DNA of 64,000 nt from Triatoma infestans. Lineage: Eukaryota > Arthropoda > Insecta > Hemiptera > Reduviidae. The translations under genes were made by a program, and so were the position numbers. Shown here piece by piece: positions 19,277 through 33,400 of this stretch. Positions within the stretch are counted from its first letter, which is position 1. The number at the start of each line of letters is the position of its first letter. The DNA lies in the NCBI GenBank assembly GCA_011037195.1, contig JAAEAF010000232.1, positions 248,001 to 312,000 of the forward strand, given 5' to 3'. The notes beneath the pieces were generated by a model. It ran no database searches. It was not told the origin of the DNA and was given only the letters and a program-made list of their open reading frames with translations.

Positions 19277-21121
19277 ACAAAAGAAATTAGACGGAAGATT
19301 ATTAAAAATGTACAAAAATAATATTTTTAGAGAAAAATCCAATCATCAAAGGTTTAGAAAATGTCCAATATGATGTGGTCGAAATGTTAACAGAAGGTAA
19401 TTAATAAAAAAACATTACTGAGACTATGAATAAGACTATAATTTAACCAAAAAATATATACTAGTCTGTGATATTATTTGCAACAAATGCAACCAACTTG
19501 CATCAAAGTGTTAAAAGGATTGAAAGAAAAGTATTTTCTCCCAGGACTTGTTACACATAAGTAACAACGTTTATCCGTTTTTATTCTCTTTACAAAATAA
19601 AGCCATGTGGTAACTGTTCAATTTTAACAGCGTAATTGCACAAAGCGAGAAACTGGCTTTAGGCGTTAAAAAAGAAGACCCTACTGCACAAGTAAAGAAG
19701 ATTTGAGTAAACCTATGCAATTTAAGTTCATAATACAATATTGTAATATGGTAAGAGTGACTTTAATATGAATAAGCCATGAATTATATTATAATTTTTG
19801 AATAAACAAAAAACAAAAAATTGATGATTATATTAAAAACTAAGAACAGGTTGAGTTTATCATTTTATTTAAGCTGTTACTATTAAAAATAAATTAATAA
19901 AAAATAGAAACCCACTGGCCTTAATTATTCCACAACTGAGAAAAGAATAACATTCAGAAATACAACTTCCATATTGATGTACATTTTCCAGGCAAGCATT
20001 TTGTAATAATTATTAACCTATTTACAATTTGCTTATAATAATAAGGAAAAAGTAACTTAAAAACTGAAAATTAATTCAGTAGAAAATTCGTTTAAATTAC
20101 ATTAAGAAAAAAAAAATAGAAATACACACTTTCACTAGATTGTCCCTCAAAAAAAAAAAATTGTAAGTAATAAAATTAAATAATATTCACAATTTTTAAT
20201 ATATATACACAGAAAAAGAATTTATAATATAAAAATAAGTAACGCTAAATATAACACCGACACTGTGGTGATCTAAACATGATTTTTTTTTTTTTTTTTT
20301 TGGCAGTTGAAACAAAGAACAAAAAAATTATTTACACGACGTTTAAGACCTCAGTGTACTGTGTAGAAAATTCGGGTACATATAATGTGTTCCTCTAAAA
20401 GAATTCTATAAAGAATTTTTTGTAAGGCATCTTTACAAACAATCTAATAAGACTTATAGCTTGCTTACTATTTCAATCAGATGGCTAAAATAGTTTATTT
20501 ATATCTCCCAGGAAAGACAATCAGTATTTAAGGTATATAGCAATTAAATGATTGCCTCTTTGTAAAGACGCCTTAATACAGAAACACTAATTGGAAATTA
20601 TTACTAAAAATAAAGTACAAAACAAGTACCAAATTGAACACAATCTAACTTATTTTTAATTTTAATTAAAAATATTTCAAAAATGAAATCATGAAAAATG
20701 GAGGAAATTCTATTAAACTATAAACTGTTTCCTAAAAATAAAATGAAAAGAGCTTTCCGAATTGATTTTGGTATAACAACATTGAAAATAACTAATTAAG
20801 TACTTTATAGACAATACATAATTTCTACTTCGTAAATACTGAATATCAAGTGATCCATAGAAACTTCATAAAAAAAAAAAAAGAAGAAATAAATTAAAAG
20901 TACGTCAACACATCATTGAAGTGATATTTCTAATCGATTAGCACCCGAACTTTTTACACGACCTGTTAATTTAATACGAGTTTTTTTTAAATATATTTTT
21001 TCTATTTATTTTTATTTATTATTTTTTTTTTTAGCCCTTAACACTAAACAAGAGCATGAGCGAACTTACTTCTTTCGACCAGATGAGAGTTAAAACTACT
21101 TCACCCCACTAATAAATTAAA
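19277..21121. other. Ptr 3' UTR/flank, AT-rich
   Basis: Sequence after the Ptr stop on the minus strand. AATAAA-type strings occur close to the stop (plus-strand TTTATT runs at about 21002-21022), so the 3' UTR may be short. The rest holds homopolymer runs and no supported feature. Confidence 0.4.
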
Positions 21122-21487
21122 TCATGTACACCGATTGTTACGATCGAACGGCCTATTCCATGGTCGAATGTCATCGTCACTTAGATAACCCCCATTATGA
21201 TATGAATGCGAACGTACATGCGCCGGTGTAGCGCCCGTTGTTGCACGTCGCCAACCTTCCAAATATCGCTGACGTTGTAGTTCATCTTCAGTGATACGAC
21301 GCCTTTGCGATTTGCTGGATGATGATTCACTTGAATCTTCACCGGATGTACCTAATCCTTGATCCTTATCATCGCATACGAATTTACCACGTAATCCATC
21401 GCCATCGTACAGCACCATATTTTTGCTGAATTGCGGATGCGGAATACAGTAAGGATGTGGGAATTTTTCAGCTGGTACCAGATCCAC
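21122..21487 (-). CDS. Ptr: Ptr exon 11 (terminal), cytoplasmic tail
   Basis: Acceptor tttatAG|GTGGAT at 21488-21489, phase 0. It encodes residues 861-981 and the TGA stop. Ser-rich (EDSSESSSSKSQRRR), with an ELQRQRYLEGWRR helix and no membrane segment. The least conserved part of the protein. Confidence 0.88.
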   Translation of the reverse strand: MDLVPAEKFPHPYCIPHPQFSKNMVLYDGDGLRGKFVCDDKDQGLGTSGEDSSESSSSKSQRRRITEDELQRQRYLEGWRRATTGATPAHVRSHSYHNGGYLSDDDIRPWNRPFDRNNRCT

Positions 21488-24400
21488 CTATAAACAGATA
21501 AAATTAATTCATATTTGGTTTAAATTGTCATAAATGAATTACAGTCCTCATGAGGAAAAAAACAACTATAATTTCAACTAGGAATTGCTATTTTCTTTTG
21601 CTACTGCAACAGGGACCAAAAGCACTGAGTGACATTTTCGAAATTTAGTCCGCTCCGAAAATAGATTTTAAGCACTCCACTGAATATGAAAAATAGTTTT
21701 TAGAAAGTGGGCAGTTTTTGTGTTCAGAGCATTCGGCACTCAGGTATTAGTAGGTCAACTGGAAGAATGGTGGACATTCGGATATAATTTTGGCAATCAT
21801 ATGAAAATGTTCTCTTCAGCAATAAAACCGTAATATGTTCACTTATTTCCAATTATCTGTGTCCTGAGAGAAGGCTTACTAATAAGAATTGCTGCCTGAA
21901 AACAATTATTTCCACTTTCATTTTATATATCGTTAAACAATTTTGGTTAATCTCCTCCTGAAAAAAAAATCTGCGTCATCCCCTATCCGGAAGTACGACT
22001 TTAGAAATTGAATTTTTCTATTGCAATTATCTCGAAAAATGACCCGAAAGATAGCTTTAAACCTTAGTATGTTAATAAACATTATCATTTTATTTGGGCA
22101 ATCTTGCCATATTTTTGAAATTCAGGAAATATCATTTTGAGAATCTGGCGCCTCCTTCCTTTTCGTTGGCCCCAAGGCTGCTGTTGGTGTGATTATTAGA
22201 CATATATCAGTCAAGCTTATCATGGATGGTTTCACATGTTCATTGGGGTTCCGGACAGGACTTATTAGCGATATGTTGCTGTGAATTTCACGAACCTCTC
22301 CCGAAGGACATCTGGTTGGATCCCTTACTGCTTACTGGGCATTGTGGTTTGGAGACATCTCTATGTAATGGAACTCATGCCACACCCCAATTGTAGAGTC
22401 TGTGAAATAGAGGAAGAAACAGCGATCCATTCTATGACACGATTGTTTGGATTGTGATGAAATTAGGTTCAGGATCTTTGGCCGGAACAGGATTTTCTGT
22501 GAGCTTAGACTATTTCCATTTAAGGTTATGGATCGGATTGCGGGAATCTTAGGTGGATTAGACCGGCTCTGGATTTTTGTTTTAGACCCGATTTATTTAT
22601 TGTTGTTTTTTCTTTGGGGTAGCTAAAGGGGGGGGGGATTGGGGCGTTGGATAGTTTAGTGTTTGGTCCCTCCCACGAACGAATAATAACAATAATATTA
22701 GTATCAGTAAACAATATGATCAAGAAAACAAAAAAAGGACGCAGATCAACTTCAGATTTGATATTATGTTTTATTTAGGGGTTCGGCGATAACATACTTC
22801 ACAGTGAAGAGTATGATAAAATATGGGATTCCATACATTTAAAGAAACCTATATTGATGGCAAAAAGCCCAAATTTAATTTAATTAATTTTAACCAAAGA
22901 AAAATAAGAAATACAGTAAGAGAAAGTAGTTTTCTTTCAATTAGATTGTTTTAAAATTTCTTGTTTTTTATTTCTTCTTAATACAAACAAGATAAAAACG
23001 AAAAATCATAAAAAGTTAGAGCTGACATTCCAATCGCAAGGAACCTCTACAAGAGATTTAAACTTGTAGTTTGCTATCATTTATATATCACTTTTAATTA
23101 AAACACATTTTCGATGAGGAAAATGAAAAGTTTAATATAAATCTTGAGTATGAATTGATTATGGCATCCCAAATTGGATTATCGGAGCATAAAAAAAATT
23201 GGAAGTGTTTCGAACTAAATATTTTTTTTTATCTCTGTTTAGTGGTTTCCTCTAAATCTTATAATTCTCTGTGAGAAATAAGCATAATTCTATAAATAAG
23301 TTCCAAGTACTCTGTAAAGTCAAGTAAAAAGAATAATCCAAAGTCAAGCGGTGTACTTTGTTCGTCAATTTTTCAACCAGATTACTAACTTCGGGCAAAT
23401 CAGTTTTCCATTTTTGCAAAGTGTTCATTTGACAGAAGGAAGGCAAGATTGGCAGTTACAATTATGGCAATAATACCTATGTAAATCTGTATACATACCT
23501 TTTTTCTCTTACAGCTTCCCGGCCCAAACAAGGACAGCAGTACAGGTAATAAGAACATTCCGTGTAAAGCTCCAAACATAATCACCAGGAATATCATTTT
23601 GAAAAACACTAAGAAGATATAGCTTTGAGCAAGTACCAAAGCTATTACACCCAATATTGTGCTCATGGCTCCTTGAAATATTGGCAATCCAAGAGCGTAT
23701 AATGATTCTTTAATTTTTTCATCCGAAGTTTCAGCTTTAGAAGACATATAAGCGTAACAAATATGTGCTGTGAAATCTACTGAAAATCCAATACACATGA
23801 TTAAATTAATCATGGAAATGGAATCAAGATTTACTTCCCACAATGCCATATAACCAGCCACTCCAGTCTCTATGGAAATTATACAGAAAGCTACCCAAAG
23901 TGAGCATAAAAAGTTTGGTATAAAAATGAATGATATAATCATCATAATTACGGCTCCGACTATCATTGATTGTATCGAAGTTGGTTTTACTAATTCAAAC
24001 TGTGAACAAAAAGAAAATATAACAGAATTAATTAAAAAAAAATATATATTGTCTGTAAAATAAATACATGTCTATAAAATAAACATGATTGATACCTGAT
24101 CAAAAAATACGAAATAGGGGTGGAATACTGTAACATTTAGCGAAGATTCTTTAGCAATTCTTCTTAAATCTCGCACCATATCCTTCTCCATGTTTCCATC
24201 GCTAATATTAACCGCTTGGATCATCATTCTGGATGCTATGATTCTGGTACCATTTGCATTGAATTTTACATCCAAAGAAAATGGATTAGGTTTAAACAGC
24301 CATAACTATAAACATTAAATTGTCTAATTAATCAATTGTTACTGCTTTTTTTTCTCGAAAAATTTAAACATTTTTCTAAAACCATATGAACTATGAGAAA

Positions 24401-27400
24401 TAATCAACTAAAAGCAAACGAGAAATTGTACTTTAAATCATAAGGAGGGAAAAACCGACGCGTAGGATGTGATTACGAATAACAAGGAATTGTTACTTAT
24501 TTGACAAGATAGTCAAGTGGCATTTATGTATTTGACTTCAGGTATGCCCACATTAGTAGTAGCGTGTTAGGTAATTGAATGGGTGTTGTAAAAACACTTT
24601 CTCTCAAGTTATTATTTAATTTTATGCAATTATAAACATCTATGGTCATTGGCACCCGGAGCCTTCTCTGTGCACTGTCGGCCTCCGGACAGCTTCTCCC
24701 GTTACAGACAATACTGTCCATCACCGGACAGTGAGCTGTAGAGGCCCCTAGGAAGAAAAAATCTATATAATTATTATTATTACTTTCTTAAAATAAAGAA
24801 ACATAGAAAAAGTTTTCTATTTTGCGAAAAAGAAGAAGGTCAACTTCCAAAAAAAATCTTTAGGTTAATGTTAAAAATGGTTGTTTAGGTTGTTAAAAAT
24901 TTTAGATTAATGTTTGGAGAATATATTGAGAAGTGAGATGGAGAATATATTGAGAAGCGACCATCTCCTTTTTTGCCCTTTAGGCCCAGATGATTCTAGC
25001 AATGTTTGCTCTCTCTTTAATATCTCTGCAGGAATGTGAATAAACATTGCAGAATGCTTTTAGGAATCGTTATATACATCTAAACAAGGTATATAAAAAA
25101 GGGTTGCCATCGGTAGTTCAAACATCCTTTCAAATTCCTTATGAGAAACTAAAAAACCAAATATGTTTTTACTGCTTAATCTTTGCTAGTTTTCCATTTC
25201 TTTTTGCCATTTTCCATTTATATTACAATCAAATAGTGAAAATTGGAAATCTATTTTTTTTTAGTAAATAATTAGTAAATACAGTTTAATGTCTCGCTTT
25301 GTTTTAAGGTATCATAATAAAAACATGATTGGGCTATAGCCATTATCCTTAACAGAAATCTATTAGCCAATAGTTCTCTTCTTTGTATCAGCGATAACTC
25401 TCCTGCCTCGTTTAATAGTGCACAGAGAGTTAACCTAATAGTTTCAAACATTGCCTTATGCACTTATTCTGAATCGGACAACTTTATATTACTGGTATGA
25501 CCATAAAGCAGAAAAGTAACCATAACAGAATTGATTCATTTTTTTCTTCAATATTATTGATGTGAAGATTTCCAACTTGGATTTTTATCCTTTATATTCC
25601 CTTAACGCAGTTTTCAAGTAAGAATATTGTCCCAGCTAAATCTAAGTAGGCAATATATTGGGCCTTTTGGTCTAGTAAAAAACAAGAAAAGCAGACAAGA
25701 CTTTTTTTGGGGCAAATGTTAAGCCATTATCTTGGACACCAATCTATTTATTGCAAAATAGGTACTTGTAGGTAATACTTTCTCTGATCCGCAGTGCATA
25801 CAGTGCAGAGAGTAAGTGACATTACCTCAAGAGTTAACAAAACTTTTGAAAAAAAGAAGGTAAGCTGACTACAGTATATTGAGAGAAATAATATGTGAAG
25901 TAAAGGGTGAAGAAGATGAAAGCCTTGCTGATATTCCTATATTAACAAAAAATTACTTTCGGCGCACGTTAGAGCAAAGACACTGGATACATTGATAAAT
26001 TTTGTTATTCCATTATAATTGCAAGAATGTTCTTATGATGAATTTATTTAAAGCGGCATTATGCTCATTATATAGTCCAGCAAAGATTATATTCACAGCT
26101 AGCCTTTGATATTTATATTTAAATAATCATCTGAAGAAAAAACATACCTCAATTTAATTATTGTATTAACTAAAATATTTGAGTTAAATAAACTAGTTAA
26201 TGGTAATTATTATCTAAGAAATAAGCTTACAGTAATCATACTAGCCTCGAGTATGGGAACAATAAATGTGATTTTCCTTTTTTTAAACTCGAATTTGTAG
26301 TGTCACTTTACTAGGTAAACAAATTACTTACATCTTTCAATGTCTGTATAAATTCAGGTTCTGTATCTATAGATACATTAAGATCTTCTTTATTCCGTTT
26401 AATATAGCTGACAAAAGATCTCAACCATGATTCTGTATATAGTGAATTGGATATGAATGGTGATGCTTCAAATGTTCTGGTGAGATTTTCAATACGTTCT
26501 TGAGTAACTGGATCTGAATAGTTAAGATCACCACTAACTATCACCTAAGACAAACAATTTCCACCAGGAATTGGTCAAAGTTTTTTTTCTGCTTTAGAAA
26601 TTAAGTAAAAACATATGTAGTTATATAAAAAAGATAAATAAAAAGGTGACCTACTTGCATTCTGTATGGAAATTCTCTAAAATAAATATCTTCTCTATCG
26701 TAAAATATAATTGAATATGAATCAGCCCGTGAAAGTTTACGTCTCTGTAGACCTTCTTGTAGATTTGTCAGACCGTAACAGGCACCGCTCAAATAAACGG
26801 CGAACAATACCAACACTAACACTTTAACTGGCCACCAACTTAAACAAGGCGCTAAACCATCTCTGAAAACAAAAAAGAAAGTATGTATTTGAAAAAAATT
26901 TTAACAAGATGTGAAACAAGATCTCAGCCACATCTATCAAGAATAAATTTGAACAATATTGCATATTTACCTGAAGTAAGTCATTAACATATTATCAGGA
27001 TTGTCTTTTGGATTGTTCGGATCTTTCACATTAATCCCTCCAGCGCAAAAGAATCTGTACAGCCATGATCTATCTCCTAGAAAATAAATATAATCCTAGT
27101 AAATACATAGCTGAAATACATATCCAATGAAATATCAATTCCTCAAAGAATTGCTGAAAATAAACTAATCTAGAATCCTAAAAAACCAACGAGAGAAAGC
27201 CTTGAATGATAATAGCAAATATTTCTCCATTGTCTCCCAAACTCTTTTGGATCCTAATTATTTGAATTTTCCCCTGAAAATGCACTTGTTGAACATTAAG
27301 TTGAAGTCAGCTCTCTATAGTAATTTGATAACTTTACTCTGACGATGGATAAAAATCCGAAGCCGGTCAGGAACAACAAAAACATGCATGCTATGACGAA

Positions 27401-30400
27401 TAAAATCGCCAATCCACAATCCAGCCTTGCCGCCCCATCCACATATTCAAGAAAGTAATATTTTTATTGATGGGTCAGAATGCCATGTGTAGATATAATA
27501 TCTCAAAAACGAAACATCGCAGAAAGCAAATAAGGACCAAGTTAAAAACATAAATTGACAATCGAGTGAGTGTGTAATCTGAATTTGCCTGTACAAGTCT
27601 GTGCTATCACATTGTCTGACAAATGCATCCTGAAGATGTGTGAACGCCCTAAACCGGTCGATGACCACAAAATGAAGCAGGCTATCACGGAAAATGTTTC
27701 TGATGTATTCCAGCTCTGCGGAATCAACCACCACAACATAAATTGTCAATAGTTGCTGAGCAACACGAACACGCACAAGAGAAGCCTGCTGAAAATCAAA
27801 ATCCCTTCCTATTTGCCTTGCAGGGAGAATTTTGTGGCCAATTTTCGACTTGTTACTACTGACCTCTACTACTACCATTTGAGAACCAGCTGCACAAAGT
27901 AGGAGTTAAGCCGACACATTCTTCACCACTTTACAATGGTAACAAACACCTAATTATTCAACTTATGTATATAGTATGTATTGTATAAACTGCAGTAACT
28001 AGAAAGTCGTATAAGTAATTCACAATTTTTTTTTTTTTAAAGTTATTTGAAAAAACAAAATGGCCATTCAATAACCTATTTTTATGGGTACAAGTATTAC
28101 GGTTAGCTATTACCGGTGCAGGTGTTATATTTGTAATTTTTTCTTTTTTTAATAGAATAAAATGTATAAATCAATCAATATCCACTGGTAATTGTAACAA
28201 TACGATCGTGATTTGTTGGTAATGATGATTTTGGTTAAGAAATATTAGAGAAAGTTTTTTTTTTCTTCTTCTAGATCGTAATATGTAATATTTAATAAAA
28301 TTGTTATGATGATGATGATGATGCAATCAAAAATAGCTTCCGGTTTAAGAAGTTTACAAAGGAGGAGGAGATCTCTGTCTGTAAAAGAGCAGCATCAGCC
28401 TCAGTACACAGGTTATTGAGAGAGAGTTCAGTTCTCTGGACACTATTTAATACCTTATTAGATAACTGCCGTAATAATAATAGTATGTAGACCCAACTAG
28501 GTGCTGTGGCCAGTAATGATTCTGGAGTACTGTAGCTTTCACCTTACAAACATGTCCATCTTACACGTAAACTTTGTAATATAAAAAAAACACTTCTATT
28601 CCCACGATATACTAGTTTTGTTAACATAATTTTTTATGCAGAAAAATTGTTTTATTGTTAACTAAATATAAAAAAGTGCTTACTTGAATCTAATTCTTCA
28701 AAATATAAACCTTTATTTTGTACCACTTTCACACACACCTTTCTACAAGCATTTCTATTTTGTGACGTTTTGGCTTTGAGGCGAAAAATTCCGCGCATTC
28801 TAGTCGTACTACTTCATGATTTTCAAGGTGCTGAGCTTTGAGAAAATGAGTCATAGACCGGAAAAGACCGTTATCAGATCTGGGCTATACGCAGGTCAAA
28901 GTACACACGCCTCCAAACTCTCTCCAACTCTGCTAATTTTATCTAAGTCAAACGCGAACGATGGGCCGGGAGCGTTATTATGTTGCAGAATAGCTGTATT
29001 TTGACGCTTTTAGGGAAGGGATACATTGGTTTTAAGACTTCATAAACTCTAGCCAGCTGTTCAGACTCATTCAGTTCAGAGAATAAAATTCATAGTCGAA
29101 AGCTCTGCCGTCTGGTACAACCTCAAAATGCAAAAAAAATGTAAAAATTTATGAATTCCTTGGAGAAATTTTTGTGGATGTTTAACATCAATTTAATTTT
29201 GTTCCATTAGTTCTCTTTTGCTTTCTTTTTCAACAATGGAATGAATATGCTGATTTTTTTTCTTTATAACTCACATTAATTATACAAAACAGTAAATATT
29301 ATATCAGAAATAACTTGATTTTTTGCATTTTTTTTTAATTAAATGTTAACCTACCAACACAGGCAGTTAGAAAATGATTACATTGTAAAGAGCCAATCAG
29401 ATTCCTCAGAACCACTCTGAAACCATTTTTTCAGAAAAATGTTCTTGAAATAAAAGTGGTACATTTCTACCAATGCAGCAAGCATTCCAAGTTTAAAGAA
29501 AATCTTTGAAACACTTTCCTAGAAAATTTCAAAAAACTCAAAAACCTATTCTAGTAGGTCGCACTTCTGGTTAACAGATTTTCTTGAAATTTGGAATTCT
29601 ATCAATCATTCTAATGTGTGAAAATAACTATAAAGATGGTAGAGCCATATATTATAATGAAGTGTTGTTTAGAGGAAAGCATTATACGCTACTGTTCCCC
29701 CCCAAACACCCAAAAATTATTTTCCCGGGAAAATTGTTTCGAATAAAAGTGAAAGCTATTTATGTGTCTAAATGGTTTACGAGGTTTAAAGAAAATCGTT
29801 GGAGACGTTTTCGAGAAAAATGACGAAAATAAAAGATAAAAATTAGTAAAGTCAACACTTCTGGATGATGGTTTTTGTCCGAAATATTCGTGACTGATGC
29901 GGTAGTAGTACCCAAATGGAATACCAAGTTTGTGTTTCCTTTGTGTTGAGATACTCTCTTATCACATTTTATTAATACCTTTTTCGCTTTCAGGGGATCC
30001 CAGAACAGGTATTTCCGATGAAATCTCAATTTCGAAAAACTGACACGATCGCCATACTTCCTCTTACTAGGTGTAAGAGAAAGTAAAAAATCAAATTAAA
30101 CTTTTATTTAAAGAATAAAGTACAAAAATGTTTATTTCTTCTACTTGCCACCAGGGGACCGACGAAAGATTTTGGTCTAAACGTTATGTCGCATTACTTG
30201 AATAGATTTTCCAATTTTTTTTTTTTTTGCGATTTTATCGAAAACACCTGCAATGATTATCTTTAAATGTATGAACATATTGCAGATCTATCGCTTTTAT
30301 TTGAGACATTTTTCCGGAAAAATTCCTTTAAGAGGGATTACGGGAAGGGTTTTAGTTATGTTTTTCTTTAAAATATCATTTCGTTTATTTTACGATTCTA

Positions 30401-33400
30401 GCACGAATATAATATTAATAAGAATCAAATATATTGTCAAAATTTCGTGTTTGAAGAAAAGTTGGCAGACTGGAAATTCGACATTACTAAACGGTTTTTT
30501 GATCAGTTTCCAACAATTTTCTCCATAAAGATACTTGAAAAGTTTTATTAAACTTGATTATATTGATTATATGTACAGAGGTCTATCACTTTTGTTTGAA
30601 CATTTTTTTCTGGTTAAATGAATTTTAGAAGAATTTTGGAAGAGCTGGAAGGTCACGCTTCCCTCATAAATTAAGTTTAGATTCCCCTATCGATATCATT
30701 CCAAACTTGCACAAAAGATTTTCTCTTACAGCAGCCTCGCAATAATATTGGCAATACTTAAGTCTCAAAACTTCTCCTCTTGCGTAAATGTAAATATGTG
30801 TAATAAATTTAATTTTAGCACTCACTTGAAACAAGATATTGATTTACAAGAATTTCGACAAAATACAGTTAAAATATAGCAATATATATTTATACTGGAT
30901 ACGGGCCTGCACATGTAGCACAATGTGAATAAGTGCCTCCCAATGTTTTTTTACATGACGATAACCTGAATATTTGAAAGAAACTGCATATCTGAATCAT
31001 TTTTACTAAATTTCAATATAAACAGACCGAGAGATACAAAAACATTTACAAAATGACTCGTTCAACATTAAAATGTTTAAGATCTATGCGAAATGAATAA
31101 AAGTTACAATGGAAAAATAATTTAGTGAAGACAGGAACTAGTATTAGTAATAGTAAGAGGAAGCACAAATAAAGCGAAGAAGGTCAATAGAAAGTAATCT
31201 GAACTTACATAGTTAAGTTGGAGAGAGCTTTATATAATAATGGGGCCAAGTAAGAAGGCCCTTATGTAAAACACCTTCTAACTACCAATTTACCTCCTTA
31301 AACTTGTCACATATATGACAATCGTTCTTTTTATTTTTATTTCTTCTTGAAATTATTAAAAAAATAATTCTCAAATATTGATAATATTTTGTCATAACAA
31401 CCATAATTCATCAGATTACACTTTGAAAAAAACTTCATAAAATAGACTTCTTTTTTTTTTAACAGAAAAAACAAAATTAACAACTTACTTGCCAACGAAA
31501 CTGGTTGTACTTTGATAAAGACCAACGAATGCCTGTTTTGTTGTTCACAATAACCTGCAATCGCCACACATGCAGCAAAGAAGGTTATATGCCATACAAA
31601 GATGAAGGCTACAGCAAAACCTGCAAGAAAAAAAATAAACGAAAATAATTCGCCTATTACTACACAGAGTGCTTGTGCTTGTATAATAAAAACAGCGAAG
31701 ATTGTAATTAATATTATGTTAAACGCATAAGTATATAGTTTGCAGAAGATAGCCGACAGGAATACGTCTTGGTAATTTGGTATGTACATCCTTGTAACCT
31801 CCCATTAACCGTCTTACAAGAGGGGAGGGATTAGCTAAGTGGTTAGCGCCTTGGACTCCCACATGGAAATCCCGGGTTCGAGTCCAGTGCTACCCTTAGA
31901 TTTTTTTCTTCCTAGGAGCCTCTACAGCTCACTGTTCGTGATGGACTGTGTTGTCTGTAGCGAGAAAACACTTCCGGAGGCCGGCAGTGTACTGAGAAGG
32001 CTCCGGGCGCCTTAAATTAAAAAAAAAACTTCCTATAAACGTACAAACTACTGTTAACAAAATGATTGGTAAATTACTTATCGATGTCTACTTAATATTC
32101 CATATTGGATGTTGTCATATGGAAGATTTCTTTTGAATATCTTACTTTGTAATATTTGTAAAATTTTTAACTAAATTTTTTAATTATGGTCATAGAATTG
32201 CATTATTTGAAAGTTTATAACGCAATGTGTAATAATAATTGATACAAATAAGAATATAAAAGTATTAAAAACAATCATATATGAGAAGCTATTATTATTA
32301 AAAATATTCCTACTAAATAGAATACAAGCTTTATAGAATATCTAAGAACTTTATCTGAACCAACACATAAACGAACTCTTAACTTTATTACATTTTGTTA
32401 ATAAGATCCGACAAAAATCAAACAAAACAACTTACCAATTTGCTACAACTTGCCAAGGTAAACAATTTGAAAAACAGGAACATAAAAATCTTATATTTTT
32501 AATATTACGCAATGAATATAATACCTACAATTTAATTCCACAAAATCCTTAAAAATATTTAAACTTCGATATAAATAATCTTGGAACACTCAATAACAAA
32601 AATAATGAAAATAATTCTCGTACAGTATTGTGCTACTTAAATAAGATGAGTGTATATAAAATCAATTATCATTAATTTTTGCTAATGAAAAACTTTACTT
32701 ATTATTATGAAATATTGAATAACAACAATTACATTTCACGAGTCAGCTGTCTCCATTTAAAGTTCTCGAATTATGAATATCTTACTTTCCTGTAAACTTT
32801 TCGGTCGTCATTCCAAGGACCCTTCACTCAGAACGTTCTAGCATTTTCTACTTTTATCAAGTTTACCATGATATTGTCACATCCAGTTTCCCTCCAGCCA
32901 TTTTCCCTCAGGTCCTTTATTACCATGTCATCATCCATCACAGTATGCATATATCTACTTACTACTGGGACGACCTATTTTACACCGTTCTTTCGGCACC
33001 CGATCAATGAGCACCTTTGCCCACCTGTTATTATCCATCCTTTTAATATGGCTATAAATTCCATTTTTGTCTCATTGTACTGAGATCGTGCAAATGACAC
33101 GCTCTTTAGTAAGGCATGGTAAACTTTCTTTTTTGATATCATTCTTTGCTCTTGCGCCTATAATAGCGGATTCATAGCACCAATCATTCTCCTGCTGCTG
33201 CTTAGATTGAAATCGGGGAGGGTAAAGCCTCATTCCACTGCGACCTGCATTGAGAGTTCCATTGTTCTTCGGCATTTTTTTTTTTTTTACTAAATATTTA
33301 ATAATCCTCAACTCCACAGGTGGCGGAAATAAAAAATAACTGTTGAAAGGTAAACGAGTAAAATAATGTTTGAAAAAATTACATATACTTACTGGAATAT

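Noticed and set aside
27447..27878. 143-codon minus ORF and its companions
   Set aside because: Translation of the non-coding palindromic-repeat family; similar phrases appear in frame at 54,298 and 57,040 only because the DNA repeats.
29990..30095. Helitron 3' end (small hairpin CTCTTACTAG..TAAGAG)
   Set aside because: The hairpin is followed by AAAGTAAAAA rather than CTRR, and no 5' TC start was seen, so Helitron is not supported.
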